Source: Propionibacteriaceae bacterium UBA6122 (GTDB lineage: Bacteria; Actinomycetota; Actinomycetes; Propionibacteriales; Propionibacteriaceae). From it: a stretch of DNA of 52,628 nucleotides. The stretch is from contig DIVW01000005.1 in the NCBI GenBank assembly GCA_002428365.1, positions 1 to 52,628 on the forward strand, written 5' to 3'. A program made the translations under genes and the position numbers. The notes under the pieces are model-generated. The model was not told the DNA's origin, made no database searches, and was given only the letters and a program-made list of their open reading frames with translations. Each line of letters begins with the position of its first letter. Position 1 is the stretch's first letter. Positions 15,459 to 23,639 of this stretch are shown one piece after another.

Positions 15459-15939
15459 CAAGAACCGCCTCGACACTCCAGGACGGCGCCACACTGAGTG
15501 GATGCCGCGGATGCGGATGGATCAGGACACCTTCGGCAGTTTTGCCGAGTCCTTCGCCCGGCTGATGGGCACCGCCGGCTTCCTGTTCTGGATGACGCTG
15601 CTCATCGTCTTCTGGTTCCTTTGGAACATCTTCGACCTCGGCGCCCCGGACCGATGGCCGTTCGCCTTCCTGACTTTGGCGTTGTCGCTGCAGGCCTCCT
15701 ACGCGGCTCCGCTGATCCTGTTGGCGCAGAACCGGCAGGAGGCTCGGGACCGAGTGAGCCTGGAGCACGACCGGGAGGTGTCGGCCCAATCCCGCGCCGA
15801 TATGGACTTCCTGGCCCGAGAGATCGCCAGCCTGCGAATGCGGATGAACGATGTGGCCACCCGCGACTTCATTCGCTCCGAGCTGCGCGAACTGCTGGCC
15901 GAGCTCCAGGCCGAGGACGAAGGCGAGAAGTCGGCCTGA
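15451..15939 (+). CDS. DUF1003 membrane protein
   Basis: A 162-residue protein with two membrane helices (TAGFLFWMTLLIVFWFLWNIF and, after PFAFLTL, a second near residues 72-95). AAPLILLAQNRQEARDR and a coiled C-terminal half follow, a typical DUF1003 arrangement. The family function is unknown. The 8-bp overlap with the PRC-MgtE_N-CBS gene implies a stable pair, perhaps a soluble sensor with a membrane partner. The ATG at 15451 lies inside the end of the upstream gene. The tail (REIASLRMRMND) looks suited to oligomerise. Confidence 0.88.
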   Translation: MADKNRLDTPGRRHTEWMPRMRMDQDTFGSFAESFARLMGTAGFLFWMTLLIVFWFLWNIFDLGAPDRWPFAFLTLALSLQASYAAPLILLAQNRQEARDRVSLEHDREVSAQSRADMDFLAREIASLRMRMNDVATRDFIRSELRELLAELQAEDEGEKSA

Positions 15940-15989
15940 GCTGATGGGCCGAGTGCGGCGTCCGGTTCGCTACGTCCGGATTGCCTGAC

Positions 15990-15995
15990 TAAGGT
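15990..15995 (+). promoter_or_regulatory. -10 element of mrp (leaderless type)
   Basis: TAAGGT, 7 nt before ATG 16003. Confidence 0.5.
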
Positions 15996-16002
15996 ATGGG
16001 CC

Positions 16003-17154
16003 ATGTCTGCTGACCTGATTGCTGCGGTAAACGCGGCCCTGGCTACCGTTATCGATCCCGAAATCCACCGTCCGATCACCGAGTTGGACATGGTTGATGC
16101 GGTCAGCGTTGATGAAGCTGGGGTGGCCTCGCTCACCGTGTTGCTGACCATCACCGGTTGCCCGATGGCCAACACCATCGAAGCCGATGTGCGGGCGAAG
16201 GTGGCCGCAGTGCCGGGGGTGAGCAGCGTGGACTTGACCATGTCGAGCATGAGCGCTGACCAGCGGGCGGCTTTGAAGCGCAAGCTGCGCGGCGGCCAGG
16301 ACGAGCGCGAAATCCCGTTCGCCAAGGCCGATTCGCGCACCCAGGTGCTGCTGATCGCTTCCGGAAAGGGCGGGGTGGGTAAGAGCTCGACCACGGTGAA
16401 CCTGGCGATGGGGCTGGTGGCCCAGGGTCGCAGCGTCGGCGTGTTGGACGCTGACATCTATGGCCACTCGATCCCGCAGATGCTGGGCTTGGTCGACTCG
16501 AACCCGACGATGGTTGAAGGCATGATCATGCCGGTGCCGTCCATGGGGCTGAAGGTGATCAGCATCGGCATGCTGAAGGAGAGTCGCGATCAGGTGATTG
16601 CCTGGCGGGGCCCGATTCTGGATCGCGCGCTGCAGCAGTTCCTCGCCGACGTCTACTGGGGCGATCTGGACTTCCTGCTGGTCGACCTGCCCCCGGGCAC
16701 CGGTGATGTCGCGCTTTCGCTGGGCCAAAAGCTGCCCAATGCCGAGGTGATCGTGGTCACGACGCCGCAGCAGGCATCGGCCGAGGTGGCAGAGCGGGCC
16801 GGCACGATGGCCTCGATGGTGAACCAGAAGGTGCTTGGCGTGGTCGAAAACATGGCCTACCTCGAAGTCGTCTGCCCGCATTGCGACCAGACCCATCGAG
16901 TGGACGTGTTCGGTAGCGGTGGTGGCGCGGAGGTGGCCAGCACGCTGACCACCCGCCTCGGTTATGAAGTGCCGCTGCTGGCCGAGGTGCCGATGGATCC
17001 CAGCGTTTCGGCCAGCGGCGATGAGGGGGTGCCGCTGGTGTCCAGCGACCCGTCCCGTCCGGCCGCTGCGGCGATCCTGGACCTGGCCAAGCTGCTTTCG
17101 GAGCGCAAGCCGCGGCTGGCCGGTAAGCAGTTGGGCCTCACCCCCGTCGGCTGA
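16003..17154 (+). CDS. mrp: Mrp/ApbC-type iron-sulfur cluster carrier ATPase
   Basis: A P-loop protein of 383 residues with an N-terminal MIP18/DUF59 domain (residues about 1-95; TVIDPEIHRPITELDMV). The deviant Walker A SGKGGVGKSS lies at about residue 120. The switch region DFLLVDLPPGTGD and a late VCPHCDQTH with a C-x2-C pair complete the family pattern. Mrp/Nbp35 proteins bind and transfer Fe-S clusters; the two Cys sit at the dimer interface in relatives. It has its own TAAGGT -10 and a 3' gap full of family A repeats. Confidence 0.93.
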   Translation: MSADLIAAVNAALATVIDPEIHRPITELDMVDAVSVDEAGVASLTVLLTITGCPMANTIEADVRAKVAAVPGVSSVDLTMSSMSADQRAALKRKLRGGQDEREIPFAKADSRTQVLLIASGKGGVGKSSTTVNLAMGLVAQGRSVGVLDADIYGHSIPQMLGLVDSNPTMVEGMIMPVPSMGLKVISIGMLKESRDQVIAWRGPILDRALQQFLADVYWGDLDFLLVDLPPGTGDVALSLGQKLPNAEVIVVTTPQQASAEVAERAGTMASMVNQKVLGVVENMAYLEVVCPHCDQTHRVDVFGSGGGAEVASTLTTRLGYEVPLLAEVPMDPSVSASGDEGVPLVSSDPSRPAAAAILDLAKLLSERKPRLAGKQLGLTPVG

Positions 17155-17156
17155 GA

Positions 17157-17266
17157 CCAGTTCCCTGAGCCCATCGAAGGGTCGAAGGGTCGGGCTTCGA
17201 CGAGCTCAGCCAACTGGGGTCTACTCAGTTCCCTGAGCTTGTCGAAGGGTCGAAGGGTCGAAGGGG
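17157..17266. repeat. REP-like repeat cluster, family A (copy A3)
   Basis: Facing modules after the mrp stop: AGTTCCCTGAGCCCATCGAA, then GGCTTCGACGAGCTCAGCC, then CAGTTCCCTGAGCTTGTCGA, with a threefold GGGTCGAA reiteration at 17247-17263. The rest of the gap to 17337 holds only the CoA-ester lyase promoter. Confidence 0.75.
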
Positions 17267-17325
17267 TGGAGTAGGCCCCACAGCGAACTGCTACCCACGG
17301 CTCAGGCATCCGATGGCTGCTGCAA

Positions 17326-17331
17326 TAGGCT
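17326..17331 (+). promoter_or_regulatory. -10 element of the CoA-ester lyase gene (leaderless type)
   Basis: TAGGCT, 6 nt before GTG 17338. Confidence 0.5.
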
Positions 17332-17337
17332 GGGACG

Positions 17338-18282
17338 GTGAGTCAATCCAATCGCGCAGTGCCGCGCCGAACCATCCTGGCTGTGCCCGGATCATCGGAC
17401 CGCTTCATCGAGAAGGCCCGCACCCTGGACGTGGACGGGCTGTTCCTCGATCTGGAGGACGCTGTCGCGCCTGCGGTCAAGGTCGAATCACGCCAGCGCA
17501 TCGTGGCGGCTCTCGATTTTGGCTCGGGGTTCGCCGCCGGGCTGGTCACCGTCCGGGTGAATGGGTGGGAGAGCCCGTGGACCTACGCCGACGTGATCGA
17601 AGTGGTCAGCGGCGCCGGGGCCAAGATCGACGCGCTGGTGTTACCCAAAACCACCAGCGCTGCCGAAATCAAAGCGCTCGATCTGCTGCTCACTCAGGTG
17701 GAACACAACGCTGGCCTGCCAGTGGGCCGAATCGGTATTGAGGCGCAAATCGAAGACGCGCTCGGACTGCTGCACGTGGCCGAGATTGCGGCAGCCAGCC
17801 CACGGCTGGCGTCCCTGGTGTTCGGGCCTGGTGACTTTATGGCCAGCCTCGGCATGGGTGGCCTGAATGTCGGTGCTCAGCCGGTCGGCTATCCCGCCGA
17901 CGCCTTCCATCACGTCCTGATGTCGATCCTGGTCGCCGCTCGGGCGAACGGCCTGCAGGCGATCGACGGCCCGTACGTGGCCATTCGTGACCTGGACGGC
18001 TTCCGGCGCTCAGCCGAACTGAGCGCGGCGCTCGGCTATGACGGCAAGTGGGTGCTGCATCCAGATCAGGTGGCAGTTGGCAACGAGGTTTTTTCGCCCA
18101 AGGAGGCCGATTTCGACCGGGCTCAGCGGATCATGGCCGCTTACGCCAAAGCCAGCGATGCCGCCAACGGCGCGGTGGGGGCGATCGTGGTTGATGAGGA
18201 AATGGTGGATGAGGCCGGGGTGAAGTTGGCTGCGGCCATTCTGGCCAGAGGCCGGGCGGCCGGCATGGAGGTTACCGAATGA
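17338..18282 (+). CDS. HpcH/HpaI-family CoA-ester lyase (CitE-like)
   Basis: A TIM-barrel protein of 314 residues from the citrate-lyase-beta/malyl-CoA lyase family. RRTILAVPGSSDRFIEKA and GLFLDLEDAVAP mark the N-terminus, with the CoA-binding Arg and the metal-binding acidic residues. GRIGIEAQIEDALGLLHV and VFGPGDFMASLG supply the second acidic cluster, and GKWVLHPDQV the C-terminal signature. It probably cleaves or thioester-hydrolyses a malyl-CoA-type substrate. No citrate lyase alpha or gamma subunit is present, so it is not part of a citrate lyase complex. Its stop overlaps the next gene by 4 bp (ATGA). Confidence 0.85.
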   Translation: MSQSNRAVPRRTILAVPGSSDRFIEKARTLDVDGLFLDLEDAVAPAVKVESRQRIVAALDFGSGFAAGLVTVRVNGWESPWTYADVIEVVSGAGAKIDALVLPKTTSAAEIKALDLLLTQVEHNAGLPVGRIGIEAQIEDALGLLHVAEIAAASPRLASLVFGPGDFMASLGMGGLNVGAQPVGYPADAFHHVLMSILVAARANGLQAIDGPYVAIRDLDGFRRSAELSAALGYDGKWVLHPDQVAVGNEVFSPKEADFDRAQRIMAAYAKASDAANGAVGAIVVDEEMVDEAGVKLAAAILARGRAAGMEVTE

Positions 18283-18956
18283 CTCAGATTCCGACATCGT
18301 CGCGAATGAGCAGCCTTTTTCAGCTCGATTACCCACAGACCGTCGGGGTCTACGACACCTACGACGAGGCCCAGAAGATCATCGACTTCCTGGCCGATTC
18401 GAAGTTCCCGGTAGAGAATCTGGCGATCGTCGGCACTGAGTTGCGCTCAGTAGAGCGGGTGTTGGGGCGCCGAACCTGGCGGACGGTGCTCGGCGGGGGA
18501 CTGCAGAACGGCGTGACCACGGGCCTGCTGGTGGCGATGCTGATGTGGTTCCTGCAGCCGGAGGCGAACATCTTGCTGCTGTTGCCTTACGCCCTGGGCA
18601 TGGGCCTGTTGATCGGCATGATCATCGCGGTCTTCGCCCACCTGATGACCCGGGGACGTCGCGACTTCACCTCGGTCACCCAAACCGTGGCCACCAAGTA
18701 CGAGATCCTCGCTGAGCACAAGGTGGTGGCCAAGGCCCGCGAACTGGTCACCACGATGCCCGGCGCCCGAGCGGCAATGTTCGCCCCGGTGCAGGCACAG
18801 ACGCCGCCGCCAGGCTACGGCTATCCGCAGCAATATCCGCCGGTCGGCTACCCGCCGCCGCAGTACCCGACTGCAGTGCCGCCCGCCGCGCCCGAAGTCG
18901 TGCCGCCAGCTTCGGCGTCCGCCCCGGAAGACCCCGCCGACCCAAAGACCCCCTAG
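18279..18956 (+). CDS. General-stress-protein-17M-like membrane protein
   Basis: The 225-residue protein begins with a domain like the general stress protein 17M family (TVGVYDTYDEAQKIIDFLAD, then FPVENLAIVGTELRSVERV). Two membrane helices (about residues 70-88 and 95-118) follow, then a soluble stretch and a Pro/Tyr-rich tail (YPPVGYPPPQYP). The function is unknown in actinobacteria. It is translationally coupled to the CoA-ester lyase by ATGA. A long inverted repeat lies just after its stop. Confidence 0.78.
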   Translation: MTQIPTSSRMSSLFQLDYPQTVGVYDTYDEAQKIIDFLADSKFPVENLAIVGTELRSVERVLGRRTWRTVLGGGLQNGVTTGLLVAMLMWFLQPEANILLLLPYALGMGLLIGMIIAVFAHLMTRGRRDFTSVTQTVATKYEILAEHKVVAKARELVTTMPGARAAMFAPVQAQTPPPGYGYPQQYPPVGYPPPQYPTAVPPAAPEVVPPASASAPEDPADPKTP

Positions 18957-18965
18957 CCAGGCCGC

Positions 18966-19030
18966 CTGCTCATATTGGGGACGGTTCCAATATGCGCAGC
19001 GCTAAATGGAACCGTCCCCAATATGAGCAG
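18966..19030. repeat. Perfect 24-bp inverted repeat (REP/RAYT-like)
   Basis: Left arm 18966-18989 and right arm 19007-19030 are exact reverse complements, with a 17-nt spacer. The arms contain TTGGGGACGGTTCCA. A further partial core (GGACCGTCCC) follows at 19033-19042. The GGGGACGG core resembles REP elements mobilised by RAYT transposases in other bacteria (from memory). It may also act as a terminator for the stress-type gene. Confidence 0.75.
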
Positions 19031-19070
19031 TTGGACCGTCCCTGCGGGTCGACAGGTCGGGGAACGCAAA

Positions 19071-19100
19071 GGGCCGGCCGGGGTTGCCCCCGACCGGCCC
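19071..19100 (-). terminator. Terminator hairpin of trpB2
   Basis: GGGCCGGCCGGGG and its partner form a 13-position stem with one C-A mismatch and a TTGC loop. It sits 14 bp after the trpB2 stop on the minus strand. Confidence 0.7.
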
Positions 19101-19113
19101 GTTGAGCCTTGAC

Positions 19114-20430
19114 TCAGTTGTCGGCCATGTTGCCGGCCAGGTATTCGGCGTAGGCAGGCAAATCGAGTTGACCCGAACCGGACACGCCGATCACGATTAC
19201 CGGCGACTCGCCAGCTTCGGTTGCGGCCTTGGCTTGTCGGATCGCTCCGGCGATGGCATGGTTCGACTCCGAAGCCGGGACGATGCCCTCGGCGCGGGAG
19301 AAGATCACGCCAGCCTCGAAGGCCTCAAGCTGCTTGACCGAAATCGCGTCAATGAGACCCTCGTGGTAGCAGTGGCTGACCAACGGCGACATGCCGTGGT
19401 AGCGCAAGCCGCCCGCATGCACCGGGTCGGGCACGAAATCCGGGCCGAGGGAGTACATCTTCAGCAACGGCGTCAGATGCGCGGTGTCGCCGAAGTCGTA
19501 CTTGTATTCGCCCTCGGTCAGGGACGGCGCCGCCTTCGGCTCGCAGGCCACGATCTTGGTGGACTGGCGGCCCTCAAGGTTCTCCCGGACGAACGGGAAG
19601 CTGATGCCGGCCAGGTTCGAGCCGCCGCCAGCGCAGGCGAACAGGTAGTCAACCTTTTCCTCGCCGAACAGTTCCAACTGCTTGAGGGTCTCCAGCCCGA
19701 TCACCGTCTGGTGCAGAGCTACGTGGTTGAGCACCGAGCCCAGGGAGTAGCTGGCGTTGGGATCCTTGGCCGCGGCCTCGACCGCTTCCGAGATTGCCAT
19801 GCCGAGCGAGCCGGTGGTGTCGGGGAACTTCTCCCGAAGCGCGCGGCCGGCATCAGTCAGCTCCGATGGGCTGGACACCACCGAAGCCCCGAAGGTCTCC
19901 ATCAGGTAGTGGCGGTACGGCTTGCCCTCATAAGAGGAGCGCACCTGCCAAATGTCACAGCTCTGGCCGAAGATCTGAGTCGCGAAGGCCAAGGCCGAGC
20001 CCCACTGGCCAGCGCCGGTTTCGGTGGTCAGTCGGGTGCGTCCGGCCACCTTGTTGTAGTAGGCCTGCGCGACCGCGGAGTTCGTCTTGTGGCTGCCGAC
20101 CGGCGAAGCGCCTTCGTACTTGTAGTAGATCTTCGCGGTGGTGCCCAGTGCCTGCTCCAGTCGACGGGCCCGGTAGAACGGGGACGGCCGCCACAGCCGG
20201 TAGATGTCGTGGACCTCTTGGGGGATCTCGATCCAGCGTTCGGTGCTGGCCTCTTGTTCGATCAACCCCATCGGGAAAAGCGGGGCGAGGTCCTCGGGGA
20301 CCAATGGCTGCTGCGTACCTGGGTGCAGGTGCGGCGGCGGGGGCGTGGGCAGGTCGGCGACGATGTTGTACCAGTGCGTCGGCATCTGGGACTCGTCTAG
20401 CACCACCTTCGTTTGCTTGGGATCTGACAT
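19114..20430 (-). CDS. trpB2: TrpB2-type tryptophan synthase beta-like enzyme
   Basis: A PLP enzyme of 438 residues of the TrpB2 branch. The Schiff-base Lys is in GSHKTNSAVAQAYY, the substrate region in TTETGAGQWGSALAFATQ, and the phosphate-binding Gly loop in ACAGGGSNLAG. Compared with TrpB1 it has the longer N-terminus and the RPSPFYRARRLEQAL start typical of TrpB2. TrpB2 condenses indole with serine without strict dependence on TrpA; no trpA adjoins it. I start at ATG 20430, which has AAGGA upstream; the open frame to 20586 lacks a plausible start. A TAGAGT at 20489-20494 (minus) is a candidate -10, giving a leader of about 50 nt. Confidence 0.88.
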   Translation of the reverse strand: MSDPKQTKVVLDESQMPTHWYNIVADLPTPPPPHLHPGTQQPLVPEDLAPLFPMGLIEQEASTERWIEIPQEVHDIYRLWRPSPFYRARRLEQALGTTAKIYYKYEGASPVGSHKTNSAVAQAYYNKVAGRTRLTTETGAGQWGSALAFATQIFGQSCDIWQVRSSYEGKPYRHYLMETFGASVVSSPSELTDAGRALREKFPDTTGSLGMAISEAVEAAAKDPNASYSLGSVLNHVALHQTVIGLETLKQLELFGEEKVDYLFACAGGGSNLAGISFPFVRENLEGRQSTKIVACEPKAAPSLTEGEYKYDFGDTAHLTPLLKMYSLGPDFVPDPVHAGGLRYHGMSPLVSHCYHEGLIDAISVKQLEAFEAGVIFSRAEGIVPASESNHAIAGAIRQAKAATEAGESPVIVIGVSGSGQLDLPAYAEYLAGNMADN

Positions 20431-20576
20431 GGGTTTCCTTCGCCTATGAGTACAAGTGGATCGCTCTTCCGACTGCGATCCCGCGAGAACTCTAAGGGCG
20501 CGGCCCCCATGCCCGACATAGATTTCAGCCCGCATTCCCAAGGTGCAGCGCCAGTTCAGGCTTCCATCATCGGTTC

Positions 20577-20640
20577 GCGCCCCCAAAACGCGGCCCTGCT
20601 ACCGAAATTTCGGGGGCGGGTCCGCGGTTCGGGGGCGGGG
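20577..20640. repeat. Dispersed palindromic repeat, family B (copy B1)
   Basis: CGCGCCCCCAAAACGCGGCC, then CTGCTACCGAAATTTCGGGG, then GCGG and a second TTCGGGGGCG. It contains the 12-bp palindrome CCGAAATTTCGG, and its outer arms CGCCCCCGAA/TTCGGGGGCG can pair. It matches B2 at 37621-37685 nearly base for base. It lies after the pepP stop. Confidence 0.75.
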
Positions 20641-20686
20641 GTTGGCTGGAGGACGGACGGCGCCGTCCGCCGACCGTGGCGGTGGG

Positions 20687-22162
20687 CTAGCGAGCCCAGA
20701 TCTCAGCCATCCAGGCCTCAATCGCGTCGGGGTCTTTGGGCAGGTGAGCCGAGAGCACCTCGCAGCCGTCTTCGGTGATGGCGATGTCGTCTTCGATGCG
20801 CACCCCGATGCCCCGCAACTCCTCGGGCACCAGCAGATCGCTGGCCTTGAAGTAAATGCCGGGCTCGACGGTGATCACCATGCCCGGTACCAACACCGCA
20901 TCGCGGTAGTTCTCCGTCCGAGCGCGGGCGCAGTCGTGCACGTCCAGGCCGAGATGGTGGGACGTGCCGTGCACCATCCAGCGGCGGTGGTGGCCGCCCT
21001 TGGCGGGGTCGAGCGATTCGGCGGCCGTGACCGGCAACAGCCCCCAGGCCTCGAGGTACTTCGCAACCACCGCAATGGCCGCGGCGTGTACGTCGGAGAA
21101 CTTGTTGCCCGGCTTCGCGGCGGCCAGGCCGGCAGCTTGAGCCTCCAGGACGGCGGTGTAGACCTGGCGCTGCGCGGGGGAGAACTTCCCCGAAACTGGC
21201 AGCGTGCGGGTGATGTCGGCGGTGTAGAGCGATTCGGCCTCCACCCCGGCGTCCATCAGCAGCAGATCGCCGGGACGAATGTCGCCATCGTTACGGATCC
21301 AGTGCAACGTGTTGGCATGATCACCGGACGCGGCGATGGTGTCGTAGCCAATCGCATTGCCAGCGTGGCGGGCGTACAAGCCAAAGACGCCCTCCACCCA
21401 GCGCTCGCCGCGCCCACGACGGATGGCCTCGGGCAAATCGGCGACCACGGCTTCAAAGCCGACGGCGGTAGCCGCACAGGCCCGCCGCAGTTCTTCGAGT
21501 TCGAAGTCGTCTTTGATTAGGCGCGCCTCCGACAGCGCTACCGCGAACTCGGCGTCGGCGGTGGCCGCCTGGCCCAGGTCAACGCCTGCCTTGGCGCGCA
21601 GCGCGTCCAGCAGCAGATTCAGCCCGTCGTCGGCTTCGCGGAGCAGCCGAACTTCGACCTTGCCCAGATCGGCGGCCATGGCAGCTTGGAACTCAGCAAT
21701 CGGCGCGCAGCGCAGACCGGTGAGCGCGGTCATCTCCGCCAGCGATTCGCGGGTGCCCACCCACATTTCGCCGTAGCGGGCATCAGCGTAGAACTCCGGA
21801 TCGGTACGCGGCGCCCGCGGTTTGAAGTAGAGCGTGGCTTCGCCGTCGGGCTCGATGATCAGCGCCGCATCGGGTTCGCGATCGCCGCCCAGCCCGGTGA
21901 GCCAGGCGAAAGCCGAATGGGCTCGGTAACGGAAGTCGGTGTCGTTGGCGCGTACCTTCAGCCCACCAGCTGGCACGACCAGGCGGACGCCGGAGTAGCG
22001 GGCGGCAAATGCGGCCCGCCGAACTGCGGCTGGCCCGGCCGCGGGAAGCTGCGCTGGCAGTTCGCTTGGGTAGGGCGCCCAGGCCTGCGGGATGAACTCA
22101 GTAAACGCCGCTGAGAACGGGGTCTGTCGGTTGGGGAGCTTCGCCGGCTCGTCACTACTCAT
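20687..22162 (-). CDS. pepP: Xaa-Pro aminopeptidase (M24B, PepP-like)
   Basis: The 491-residue metallopeptidase has an N-terminal creatinase-like domain (residues about 40-190) and a C-terminal pita-bread domain. Metal ligands appear in LLLMDAGVEAESLYTADITR (two Asp), SHHLGLDVHD (His), ITVEPGIYF (Glu) and GVRIEDDIAI (Glu). It removes an N-terminal residue next to proline. ATG 22162 is chosen because a minus-strand TAGCAT lies 7 nt before it; GTG 22186 is an upstream alternative. It faces trpB2 in tandem, with repeat B1 between them. Confidence 0.9.
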   Translation of the reverse strand: MSSDEPAKLPNRQTPFSAAFTEFIPQAWAPYPSELPAQLPAAGPAAVRRAAFAARYSGVRLVVPAGGLKVRANDTDFRYRAHSAFAWLTGLGGDREPDAALIIEPDGEATLYFKPRAPRTDPEFYADARYGEMWVGTRESLAEMTALTGLRCAPIAEFQAAMAADLGKVEVRLLREADDGLNLLLDALRAKAGVDLGQAATADAEFAVALSEARLIKDDFELEELRRACAATAVGFEAVVADLPEAIRRGRGERWVEGVFGLYARHAGNAIGYDTIAASGDHANTLHWIRNDGDIRPGDLLLMDAGVEAESLYTADITRTLPVSGKFSPAQRQVYTAVLEAQAAGLAAAKPGNKFSDVHAAAIAVVAKYLEAWGLLPVTAAESLDPAKGGHHRRWMVHGTSHHLGLDVHDCARARTENYRDAVLVPGMVITVEPGIYFKASDLLVPEELRGIGVRIEDDIAITEDGCEVLSAHLPKDPDAIEAWMAEIWAR

Positions 22163-22169
22163 GGCGTTG

Positions 22170-22175
22170 ATGCTA
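22170..22175 (-). promoter_or_regulatory. -10 element of pepP (leaderless type)
   Basis: TAGCAT on the minus strand, 7 nt before ATG 22162. Confidence 0.5.
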
Positions 22176-22391
22176 TCCCCGGCCACCTCGATCCGCCGTT
22201 AGGCCGGTTGTCGCGGACCTGGCGCAACCGCGTGCTGCGGCTTCCATCGTTGGGCGGTTGTGGCGGCCTGCTGAGGCCTGATAAGCCGCCCGCTGATGGT
22301 CCGGCTGCTAGCCGGGTTCGCGAGGGACCGCAAAACCAACTTATTGAAGGATCGCCAGTAGAGTCGGGGTTCACAACTTCAGGAGGCCCAG

Positions 22392-23135
22392 ATGAAGGCT
22401 GCCGCATCGGCACAACTCCGGCTACTCGACCTGCAGGCCGAGGACACTGCGATCGCGAGGGCGAATCATCGCAAGATCGCGCTGCCCGAACATGCCGTGA
22501 TCTCCGAGGGCAAGGCCGGACGCGCCAAGCTGAACGCTTCGCTGGTGCAGGTTCGCACCCGACTGGGTGATCTGAAGCTCGAAGTTGAAAAGGCTGAGAC
22601 CGACCTGGTGCCGGTGCGCGAGCGTTTGGCTCGTGACATCAAACGCCGTGACGACGGCCTGGTCACTGACCCGCGCGGCTTCGCTGCTCTCAACGACGAA
22701 ATCGAGCACCTCGGCAAGCGCATCTCCGACCTGGAGGACGCCGAGCTTGAGGCCATGGAGCAACTGGAGTCGACCACGGCTGAAGAGGCCTCGTTGGTCG
22801 AACAGATCACCGACTTGGAAAACTCGATCCGGGCAGTGATCGCCTCCCGTGACGAACAGACCGCTCAGTTTGATGCCGAAATCGCCACTCATACCGCAGC
22901 CCGCGATGCGTTAGCAGCCGAACTCCCTGTTGATCTCGTCGCGTTGTATGACCGAATTCGGGTCCGGACCGGCGGTTTGGGCGTAGCCGAGCTCAAAGGA
23001 CGCCGTTGCTCGGGCTGCCAACTGGAGGTCACCTCCACCGCCTTGGACGAGTTCGCCGCCGCCAGCGCCGATGAGGTGCAGTACTGCGAGCAGTGCGAGC
23101 GGATTCTGGTGCGCGCCACCGCGGTGGAGGCCTGA
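22392..23135 (+). CDS. Coiled-coil zinc-ribbon protein (C4-type, Rv2229c-like)
   Basis: A protein of 247 residues, mostly long antiparallel coiled coil (residues about 10-180). It ends in a C4 zinc ribbon: GRRCSGCQLEV (about 208-212) and YCEQCERIL (about 233-237). The form matches the conserved bacterial zf-RING_7/CT398 family, which pairs with RNase H genes in actinobacteria. The molecular function is not established; nucleic-acid or protein binding is likely. AGGAGG lies just before ATG 22392. Its TGA overlaps the RNase H ATG, so the pair is coupled. Confidence 0.88.
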   Translation: MKAAASAQLRLLDLQAEDTAIARANHRKIALPEHAVISEGKAGRAKLNASLVQVRTRLGDLKLEVEKAETDLVPVRERLARDIKRRDDGLVTDPRGFAALNDEIEHLGKRISDLEDAELEAMEQLESTTAEEASLVEQITDLENSIRAVIASRDEQTAQFDAEIATHTAARDALAAELPVDLVALYDRIRVRTGGLGVAELKGRRCSGCQLEVTSTALDEFAAASADEVQYCEQCERILVRATAVEA

Positions 23136-23638
23136 TGGCCCGCGCCCCCAGGGTGCCGCAGGATGGCCCGTCCATCTTCGATCTCGACGCGCCGCAACCG
23201 GTTGAGCCCAGCTCGCAGCGCAAGCTGATCGTCGAAGCCGATGGCGGCTCGCGGGGCAATCCCGGGCCGTCCGCCTATGGGGCGCTGGTGCGTGATGAGA
23301 CCGAGGCAGTGCTCGATTCGGAGGGTCTGGGTTTAGGCATAGCCACCAACAACTTCGCTGAGTACTCCGGGCTGATCGCCGCCCTGGAAATGGCTCGGGC
23401 GATCGATCCGGCGGCCGAGGTCGAGGTGCGAATGGACTCCAAGCTTGTGATCGAGCAGTCGGCTGGCCGCTGGAAGATCAAACACCCCGATCTCAAGCCG
23501 CTGGCACTTCGCGTCCAGGCACTACGCCCGGCCAAGGTCACCTGGATCTGGATTCCGCGCGAACAGAACAAGGCTGCCGACGCGCTAGTCAATGCCGCCT
23601 TGGACGGAAAGCCGAAGACTCGCTCAACAGGAGCCTGA
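23135..23638 (+). CDS. RNase HI-like protein
   Basis: A protein of 167 residues whose RNase H fold carries the acidic residues in order: VEADGGSRGNPGPSAYG (Asp), NFAEYSGLIAALE (Glu), VRMDSKLVIEQ (Asp) and REQNKAADALVNAAL (late Asp). It would cut RNA in RNA-DNA hybrids. The ATG at 23135 overlaps the zinc-ribbon stop (TGATG). In M. tuberculosis the homolog Rv2228c is fused to a CobC-like phosphatase (from memory); here the phosphatase part is absent and an RNB-type ribonuclease follows one base after the stop. Confidence 0.88.
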   Translation: MARAPRVPQDGPSIFDLDAPQPVEPSSQRKLIVEADGGSRGNPGPSAYGALVRDETEAVLDSEGLGLGIATNNFAEYSGLIAALEMARAIDPAAEVEVRMDSKLVIEQSAGRWKIKHPDLKPLALRVQALRPAKVTWIWIPREQNKAADALVNAALDGKPKTRSTGA

Positions 23639-23639
23639 G

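Noticed and set aside
14205..15494. 429-codon minus-strand frame over the MgtE_N/CBS gene
   Set aside because: The plus strand encodes recognisable domains. The minus product is His/Gln/Gly-rich with no domain, as expected from an antisense shadow.
19084..20400. 438-codon plus-strand frame over trpB2
   Set aside because: trpB2 on the minus strand has all PLP motifs; the plus product shows none.
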